Assembly (NCBI GenBank): GCA_030696435.1
Contig: JAUYSF010000350.1
Coordinates: forward strand, 1-11,432
Reading direction: 5' to 3'
Source: Desulfoprunum sp.
GTDB lineage: Bacteria; Desulfobacterota; Desulfobulbia; Desulfobulbales; Desulfocapsaceae
Length of the DNA: 11,432 nt
The position numbers were made by a program, and so were the translations under genes. Shown piece after piece: positions 6,291 to 11,432 of the stretch; within the stretch, counting starts at the first letter, position 1, and each line of letters opens with the position of its first letter. The notes beneath the pieces are model-generated. The model had not been told where the DNA came from. It saw only the letters and a list, made by a program, of their open reading frames with translations, and did no database searches.

Positions 6291-6878
6291 CTATTCTTTT
6301 CTATAGGCCATCTTCCACCCCCAGGCCTTCGCCCCGGAGCCACGTTGGAAGACACGTTTGCGGTAGACATCCTCCAGGATATCAGCATCACCGGCGAGCA
6401 GCGCCTTGGTGGCGCACATCCCGGCGCAGAGAGGCACCTTGCCCTCGGCGATCCGATTCTGCCCGTAGAGACGTTTCTCTTCTTCGCTGAAGGTGTCCTC
6501 GGGCCCACCGGCACAGAAGGTGCATTTGTCCATGGCCCCGCGCCCACCTGCGATCTCTCCTTTCGGGAACTGCGGTGCCCCGAAGGGACAGGCCATGAAG
6601 CAGTATCCACAACCGATACAGGCCTTTTTATTGACCAGAACGATGCCGTCCTCACGCTGGTAGATGGCCTTTACCGGACAGACCGCCATGCACGGGGCAT
6701 CGGAACAGTGCATGCAGGATATGGAGATGGATTTTTCGCCGGGCTTGCCCTCATCCAGAGTAATCACCCGCCGCCGATTGACACCGACGGGAATATGATG
6801 ACCTTCCTTACAGGCGACGACACATCCACTGCAATCGATGCAGCGTTCCACGTCGCATAAAAATTTCATTCGTGCCAT
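6291..6878 (-). CDS. fdhB: Formate dehydrogenase beta (iron-sulfur) subunit
   Basis: The 195-residue protein carries 16 cysteines in four groups that bind four 4Fe-4S clusters: C13/16/19/23, C55/58/63/67, C87/90/93/97, and C119/122 with C151/155. This is the pattern of the DMSO reductase/FDH beta family. It passes electrons from the FdhA cofactor to the next carrier. The start is set at ATG 6878 rather than the longer frame beginning at 6914, because GGAGGGGAG lies just upstream and the protein then begins MARMKFLCDV as in homologues. It follows fdhA by 14 nt and is surely co-transcribed. There is no signal peptide, as expected for a partner carried by the Tat signal of FdhA, and no C-terminal membrane helix. 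No cytochrome b gene follows. Confidence 0.92.
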   Translation of the reverse strand: MARMKFLCDVERCIDCSGCVVACKEGHHIPVGVNRRRVITLDEGKPGEKSISISCMHCSDAPCMAVCPVKAIYQREDGIVLVNKKACIGCGYCFMACPFGAPQFPKGEIAGGRGAMDKCTFCAGGPEDTFSEEEKRLYGQNRIAEGKVPLCAGMCATKALLAGDADILEDVYRKRVFQRGSGAKAWGWKMAYRKE

Positions 6879-6892
6879 TATCTCCCCTCCCA

Positions 6893-9697
6893 TCAGGCCC
6901 GGCTGACAGTACACAATCCATCTTTAGTAGCCTGATTCTGCGTGATGATGTCATAGCCGTAATTGGTGACGAAATTGGCCGACTCGCCGATGACATCCGG
7001 TGCATGCCCTGCGGGGATCGTATCAACCAATGATTTGCCTTCAAACATGTCGCCGAAATGATAGGGCAGGAATATGGTTTTTTCATCGACGCGCTCAGTA
7101 ACCTTGGCCTTGACCCTGATCCTGCCGCCCTCAGGGGATTCAATCCACATCATACCACCGGCCCGAATGCCGAGATCCTTGGCCAGCCGGGGGTTGATCT
7201 CGGCGTACATGTCGGGGGCCAATTCTGCCAGGTATTTGTTACTCCGGGTCTCGGCCCCGGTCCCCATATGTTCGACCATACGACCGGTAGTAAGAACATA
7301 GGGAAATGCCTGGACCAACTCAGAATTTTGTTCAGTCTTATAGCGGGTAAGGACCCGGAAATGATCCAGTTTATCCTCATAGGTCGGGTACTTGACCACC
7401 AAATCCGGCCTCGGTGAATGCAGAGGCTCACGGTGAATCGGTACCTGATCTGGAAATTCCACGACCAGACAACGGGCCCTGGCATTGCCGAAAGGGGCCA
7501 TCCCCCTGGCCAGGGCCTCTCTGGTTGTCTTCTGGGAAATATCAGTGGCCCAACTGGTACCGGAGACAACATCCTTGAACTCGGGATAGCCACCTTTCAC
7601 CTCACTGCCGGGGGTACAAGAGCCAACAGCCGCCAGCAGATTTTCGCTACGGCCACTGGCATCCCAGGTCACCTCATTGCCAAAGAGGTTGCGGAAGGGC
7701 AACCCACCTTCAGCCACGGATTTCGAGATGTCCCAGAGGATCGGCGTGCCTGGATGCTCCTCTGTCCAGCAAGGCCACGGCAAACCATAATACTCGCCAT
7801 CACAGGGACCACCTTTGGCCTGCAGGGTGTCCATATCAAAGGTGTGCCAGTTGGCCATATGCCGCTTGATCCGCTCAGGACTCATACCGTTATAGCCGAT
7901 GGACAACAGACCCTTTGCCGATTCTCGGCTGATATCCTCAGGAATCTGTTTGATATTCTTGTAAAATGTCTCGGCAAATCCGAGTCGCTGCACCAACCCC
8001 GCCATAATGGTGTAATCATCGCGACAGTCGTGGATGGGCTCAACCACCTTTTCCCGCCACTGGACCTGACGAGAAGTGGAGGTGACACTGCCGGAGGTTT
8101 CGTACTGGCTCGCACTCGGCAGCAGATAGATATTATCCCTTTCGCACATCGCCGCAGCCATGGTGGGAAACGGATCAACGACAACCATCAGCTCGAGCTT
8201 GTTATAAGCCCTTTTCACCCGTCCGTATTGGGAGTTCACATTTGCACCACAACCCCACTGGATCATGGCTTTAATCGGGGTGTACTGTTCGATCTTCTCC
8301 TCACCGAGGACGCCCTCATACCAGCGGGCCAGGCTGAAACCCTTCTTCAGCATGTAGTCCTTGTTATAAAAACGAGAGACCAGCCACTCATACTCAACAT
8401 CCCAGACCCGGCTCCAGTGCTGCCAGCTCGATTCCTTGTCCACCGGATAGTAGCCGGGCAGACTGTCACAGAGGACACTCATGTCGGAGGCACCCTGGAC
8501 ATTATCATGGCCCCTGAAGATATTGGTGCCGCCGCCCGATTTTCCCATATTGCCCAAAACCAGCTGCAGCAGACAGAACGAACGGGTGATGCTGCTGCCG
8601 ATATGGTGCTGGGTGCCGCCCAGGCACCACGTCAGACTGGTCGGTCGGTTGGCAGCCAGGATGCCGGCAATCCTCGTCACCTCAGCTGCCGGGATGCCGG
8701 TGATATCTTCAACCGCCTCAGGGGTGTAATCGGCCGCTACCTTGGCCATTTCCTCAAAGCCTGCCACCCGCGTTCTGATGAATTCCTTGTCTTCCCAGCC
8801 ATTGGTCACAACGGCATTGACCAGCCCCATCATGAAGGCGGCGTCCGTGCCCGGCCGGATACGGATATAATCGCTGGCCTTGGCGGCGAGTTTGGTGAAG
8901 CGCGGATCGACCACAATGATGGGTGCATTATTCTTTTCCCTGGCATGCAGGATGTGCTGCATAGCCACCGGATGGGCCTCAGGTGCATTTGAACCGATAA
9001 AGATCATGCTCCTGGCATGCCGCATGTCATTGATGCTGTTGGTTAATGCCCCATATCCCCAGGTATTGGCGACACCCGCCTCCGTTGTTGAGTGGCAGAT
9101 ACGGGCCTGGTGATCAATGTTATTCGAGCCCCAGAAGGCAGCGAATTTTCTTTGCAGGTAGGCCATCTCGTTTGAGACCTTGGCACTGCCGTTGATATGC
9201 AGGGCATCAGGACCGTTTTTCGCGCGGATATCGAGCAGCTTTGTGCTTATTTCGGCCAGCGCCTGATCCCAGGTGATGCTGATCCAATGACCGCCCACCT
9301 TTTTCATGGGATTTTTCAGCCGCTTCTCACTGGTGACCATATCAATGGCACCTGCACCTTTGCAGCAATGACCGCCGAAGGATACCGGATGATCCTGGGC
9401 GATCTCCTGCCGTACCCAGACACCGTTATGCACCTCCGCCTCGATACCGCAACCGACCGCACAGTGGGTGCAGATGGTCCTCACCGTCTTCGAGCCCAGA
9501 TATGGCGCCGGCTTTCCGGTTTCGGTGCTGGCCTTGCCAATCATCCTGCTGGTCATCGCAACGCCGGTCAGGGCTGCCGTCGCCACTGATAACTTGCCAA
9601 AAGACCGCCTAGCAAGCCTCGGATTCACTGAGCATCTGGATCCGATATTTACCGCCCCGGTGGTCGCAGAGGGCTTTCTGATCTTTATTCTCGCCAT
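6893..9697 (-). CDS. fdhA: Formate dehydrogenase catalytic subunit, Tat-exported, Cys-type
   Basis: This 934-residue molybdopterin oxidoreductase oxidises formate to CO2 (or the reverse). A twin-arginine signal, ARRSFGKLSVATAALTG (29-45), predicts export of the folded enzyme to the periplasm; the 28 residues before it are unusually long. The 4Fe-4S motif is C76-x2-C79-x3-C83 with C111/C112 and K113 (HCCKG). The Mo/W ligand position is C201 in ARICHSTTEAG, encoded by TGC, so this is a cysteine and not a selenocysteine enzyme; the adjacent H202 is conserved. GSNAAEAHP-type, GTD and FRGHDNVQGASD segments and a C-terminal dinucleotide-binding domain (about 815-930) complete the family pattern. 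Similarity is greatest to the FdhA of Tat-exported FDHs in Epsilonproteobacteria and Shewanella (recalled, not searched). AAGGAG 9 nt upstream of the ATG supports the start. It sits between a TorD chaperone and fdhB. Confidence 0.95.
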   Translation of the reverse strand: MARIKIRKPSATTGAVNIGSRCSVNPRLARRSFGKLSVATAALTGVAMTSRMIGKASTETGKPAPYLGSKTVRTICTHCAVGCGIEAEVHNGVWVRQEIAQDHPVSFGGHCCKGAGAIDMVTSEKRLKNPMKKVGGHWISITWDQALAEISTKLLDIRAKNGPDALHINGSAKVSNEMAYLQRKFAAFWGSNNIDHQARICHSTTEAGVANTWGYGALTNSINDMRHARSMIFIGSNAPEAHPVAMQHILHAREKNNAPIIVVDPRFTKLAAKASDYIRIRPGTDAAFMMGLVNAVVTNGWEDKEFIRTRVAGFEEMAKVAADYTPEAVEDITGIPAAEVTRIAGILAANRPTSLTWCLGGTQHHIGSSITRSFCLLQLVLGNMGKSGGGTNIFRGHDNVQGASDMSVLCDSLPGYYPVDKESSWQHWSRVWDVEYEWLVSRFYNKDYMLKKGFSLARWYEGVLGEEKIEQYTPIKAMIQWGCGANVNSQYGRVKRAYNKLELMVVVDPFPTMAAAMCERDNIYLLPSASQYETSGSVTSTSRQVQWREKVVEPIHDCRDDYTIMAGLVQRLGFAETFYKNIKQIPEDISRESAKGLLSIGYNGMSPERIKRHMANWHTFDMDTLQAKGGPCDGEYYGLPWPCWTEEHPGTPILWDISKSVAEGGLPFRNLFGNEVTWDASGRSENLLAAVGSCTPGSEVKGGYPEFKDVVSGTSWATDISQKTTREALARGMAPFGNARARCLVVEFPDQVPIHREPLHSPRPDLVVKYPTYEDKLDHFRVLTRYKTEQNSELVQAFPYVLTTGRMVEHMGTGAETRSNKYLAELAPDMYAEINPRLAKDLGIRAGGMMWIESPEGGRIRVKAKVTERVDEKTIFLPYHFGDMFEGKSLVDTIPAGHAPDVIGESANFVTNYGYDIITQNQATKDGLCTVSRA

Positions 9698-9706
9698 TGC
9701 GCCTGT

Positions 9707-9712
9707 CTCCTT
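9707..9712 (-). promoter_or_regulatory. Ribosome binding site of fdhA
   Basis: AAGGAG on the minus strand lies 9 nt before the ATG at 9697 and decides the long N-terminus with 28 residues ahead of the Tat motif. The 141-nt gap to the upstream chaperone gene shows no other clear signal, so fdhA is probably expressed from the same transcript. Confidence 0.7.
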
Positions 9713-9838
9713 ATTGAGCAGTGCCCATCCATCAACCTTCGAGGAATGTCATCACCGGGAATCATCCTGGTTGCCGCTCGATGTGAACACACAAACGACT
9801 GTGCTCTGATAACTCGCATGATCCCTTGAAAATAAAGG

Positions 9839-10456
9839 TCAATTTTCAGCGATCAAGTCTTTTTCCAGCCCCAGATAGGCACAGAGAAATCTGCTGCAGG
9901 CGCAATAGAAATCGGCATTTTCATTGGCCTCCATGGCTATGCTGAATGTGCGTCCAAAGGGTGTGAGAAATTCTTCCAGCAGTCTGGCCTGAAAGGCCCT
10001 GGTCTGTGGCGAACCCATCTCTTTTTCTTCCTCGACAAGGCTGAACAGGATGTCGAGCATGACCACCAATGTATCCTCTGATTCTTTGACACCCGGATCC
10101 TTCACCAACCGCGCTTCAGCCAAAAATGACCGGAGAGACACCAGGGTTTGACCGTAAGTATGACCGTTGAGATAATACGAAGTCGTCATATGTACCTTTG
10201 TTGATCCGAAGGGATCGGAGAACAACCGGTAATACTCCTCCTGAAGATCTTGCAATCTTTTAGTATTCAGGAGAAGGCTGCAGTCCTTGACCGCTCTGTC
10301 AATACTCGGGCTTATCTGTTCTCTTGCCAGGGCCGAAAAGATTCCCCGCCATCTGCCCATCTTTTCGGCGTCCGGTTCCTGCGCAAAAAATGATTTCAGC
10401 AGATCAAGAAATCGCAGGCGGACTCTGCAAAGCTCTTTTGCAGTCATTTCACTCAT
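9839..10456 (-). CDS. TorD-family molybdoenzyme chaperone
   Basis: The 205-residue, largely alpha-helical protein matches the TorD/DmsD family of chaperones that bind apo-molybdoenzymes and their Tat signals until the cofactor is inserted. Visible family features are QEEYYRLFSDPFG (72-84), the SYYLNG segment (93-98), and ESED (125-128) followed by a hydrophobic helix VVMLDILFSLVEEE (131-144). Position directly upstream of fdhA makes FdhA the likely client. The start at ATG 10456 overlaps the upstream Fe-S gene by 8 nt (ATGAGTGA), suggesting translational coupling; ATG 10447, just after that stop, is an alternative three codons in. The frame continues open upstream to 10591, but that would overlap the Fe-S gene by over 140 nt. 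No strong Shine-Dalgarno is visible for either start. Confidence 0.82.
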   Translation of the reverse strand: MSEMTAKELCRVRLRFLDLLKSFFAQEPDAEKMGRWRGIFSALAREQISPSIDRAVKDCSLLLNTKRLQDLQEEYYRLFSDPFGSTKVHMTTSYYLNGHTYGQTLVSLRSFLAEARLVKDPGVKESEDTLVVMLDILFSLVEEEKEMGSPQTRAFQARLLEEFLTPFGRTFSIAMEANENADFYCACSRFLCAYLGLEKDLIAEN

Positions 10457-11432
10457 TGGTATGTGCTGCAAAAAGATTTTCAACCCTGCAGACATCGCAA
10501 TACTCGAAGTGTTCTGTGTCGATTGTTTCCCGGTGGGACAGTATTGCCATAACACGGTTAAAACTTTTCCGAGTCCCGAAGACCTTGCCACACTTCCTGC
10601 AGGCTATGGGTTCGGCCCGGGAGAGCACAACAGGCTGAAAAAAGGCATCGTTGAGCAGAGCCCCGGTTGTCAGGCTCAGGGCATCCTCGGGGCAAACCCG
10701 CACACAGATTCCGCAACCGACACACATGGCCCCATGGTGCTGCAGGATCAATTCGCTCTCGTTTGTACTCAACGCGCCGATACGGCATTCATTCAGGCAG
10801 GCGAGACAGCCGGTGCACCTCTCGGCATCACAGATCAGGCTGGTAAAACAGTGTGTATCGTCTACCGGAAGCTGCAGTTGTCGGCCACTCTGCTGCATCA
10901 AAAACTCGAGGAGAGCCTTTAACTGCGCGCGCCTGTTGCCAAAGCCCTGAGGGAAAAAGCATTTCGCCAGCGGATACGGAGTACCACCAACAAGATGGCT
11001 GTCGAGATCCTGCAGTGTAGAGACAAGGACAGCATCCGAGAGACCAAAGAGAGCCTCAAGGATCACATTGGCCTGCTGGTCTAGCCATGTTCCTTCGCCG
11101 GCATGGTCGAGGAGGATGATCCGCCTGGCCCCGCTGGTAAAGAGAGAGAGCAAATGCCAGAGAGAAAGGGCTCGGACGTTGGGGTATTCGACAAAAAACA
11201 GCTTCGCAGAGGTCGGGACCTTTCGCTGCCACCAGAGGGTATGCAGGGAAGATTCACTGCCGAGAACAACCGTAGAGCCTGACTTCAAAGGAAGATTCCG
11301 GCAATACTCGAGAAACACCCCATCGGGGAAGCGTTGATACTGGAGGGCACCGGTGGGACAGGCGGAGACACAGGCCCCGCATTCCATACAGCGGAAGGCA
11401 TCCACCTCAATTCCCTTATCCCCCCTGTCAAT
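10449..11432 (-). CDS. Multi-cluster 4Fe-4S protein of the formate dehydrogenase locus (5' end outside window)
   Basis: The frame is open to the window edge, so the N-terminus is missing; a GTG at 11405 is an internal valine or an unlikely start. Numbering from that GTG: a ferredoxin motif C6/9/12/16 (CMECGACVSACPTGA), a central alpha/beta domain of about 150 residues (40-185) with few cysteines, a pair of clusters C197/200/203/207 and C228/231/234/238, and a C-terminal zinc-ribbon-like motif C269-x2-C272 with C303-x2-C306. Similar ferredoxin proteins next to TorD and FdhA genes are known in several proteobacterial FDH loci and are thought to act as electron carriers or assembly factors; I cannot tell which here. 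The stop overlaps the chaperone start, so the two are translationally coupled. The missing N-terminus probably bears another cluster, but that is not visible. Confidence 0.8.
   Translation of the reverse strand: MDRGDKGIEVDAFRCMECGACVSACPTGALQYQRFPDGVFLEYCRNLPLKSGSTVVLGSESSLHTLWWQRKVPTSAKLFFVEYPNVRALSLWHLLSLFTSGARRIILLDHAGEGTWLDQQANVILEALFGLSDAVLVSTLQDLDSHLVGGTPYPLAKCFFPQGFGNRRAQLKALLEFLMQQSGRQLQLPVDDTHCFTSLICDAERCTGCLACLNECRIGALSTNESELILQHHGAMCVGCGICVRVCPEDALSLTTGALLNDAFFQPVVLSRAEPIACRKCGKVFGTRKSFNRVMAILSHRETIDTEHFEYCDVCRVENLFAAHTNE

Noticed and set aside
6239..6860. Overlapping frames on both strands within fdhB (138 and 171 codons)
   Set aside because: The four-cluster ferredoxin frame is unmistakable and carries the ribosome site; the others lack any domain.
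7418..8992. A 524-codon open frame on the plus strand opposite fdhA
   Set aside because: It is fully antisense to a strongly conserved enzyme, shows no recognisable domain, and arises from the codon bias of fdhA.
9781..9796. A TGTGAACACACA sequence resembling a CRP/FNR half-site pair upstream of fdhA
   Set aside because: The half-sites are too close together for a CRP/FNR operator and no matching promoter lies at a sensible distance.
9685..9819. A 44-codon minus-strand frame in the chaperone-fdhA gap, overlapping the fdhA start; considered as a small Tat-type FdhX-like protein or leader peptide
   Set aside because: It has no twin-arginine or hydrophobic segment, only a weak AAGGG close to the ATG, and a composition typical of random sequence.
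10457..10591. N-terminal 45-residue extension of the TorD-like protein
   Set aside because: It would lie almost wholly inside the upstream Fe-S gene and has no family similarity; the starts at 10456 or 10447 fit an overlapping operon.
1..11432. Search for CRISPR arrays, IS elements, tRNA genes and long direct repeats
   Set aside because: No regularly spaced repeats, transposase-like frames, tRNA cloverleaf or rRNA segments were seen by eye.

Overview
The window most likely comes from an anaerobic, Gram-negative bacterium of the Desulfobacterota (Desulfobulbales-like). This is inferred from gene content: a porin-type outer-membrane barrel C-terminus, an HTH/two-CW Cys-rich protein, an FmdB zinc ribbon, and a Tat-exported molybdenum/tungsten formate dehydrogenase. 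No rRNA or other taxonomic marker is present.

Left part (1-5296), ordinary chromosomal genes in mixed orientation: the 3' end of an outer-membrane beta-barrel gene closed by a strong hairpin; a divergent family-4-type uracil-DNA glycosylase (minus strand); a short HTH regulator with a C-terminal two-CW domain; an FmdB-type zinc ribbon protein; ftsB (minus) and a DUF523 gene (plus) whose start codons are only 20 bp apart; a divergent tatC (minus); and serS (plus).

Right part (5337-11432), a minus-strand formate dehydrogenase locus. In transcription order it holds a multi-cluster 4Fe-4S accessory protein (5' end beyond the window edge), a TorD-family chaperone overlapping it by 8 nt, fdhA (catalytic subunit with a Tat signal and cysteine, not selenocysteine, as Mo/W ligand), fdhB (four 4Fe-4S clusters), a terminator-like hairpin, and mobB (bis-MGD cofactor maturation, with a C-terminal extension). 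The genes plausibly work together: MobB supports the dinucleotide cofactor, the TorD protein holds apo-FdhA until cofactor is inserted, Tat exports the folded FdhA(B), and electrons leave through the FdhB clusters. No cytochrome b (gamma) subunit lies beside fdhAB in this window.

No mobile element, CRISPR array, tRNA or rRNA was recognised. I see no clearly new system. The points most worth a second look are the multi-domain Fe-S accessory protein, the altered active-site motif of the glycosylase, the 68-nt intergenic inverted repeat at 1889-1956, and the repeats upstream of mobB.
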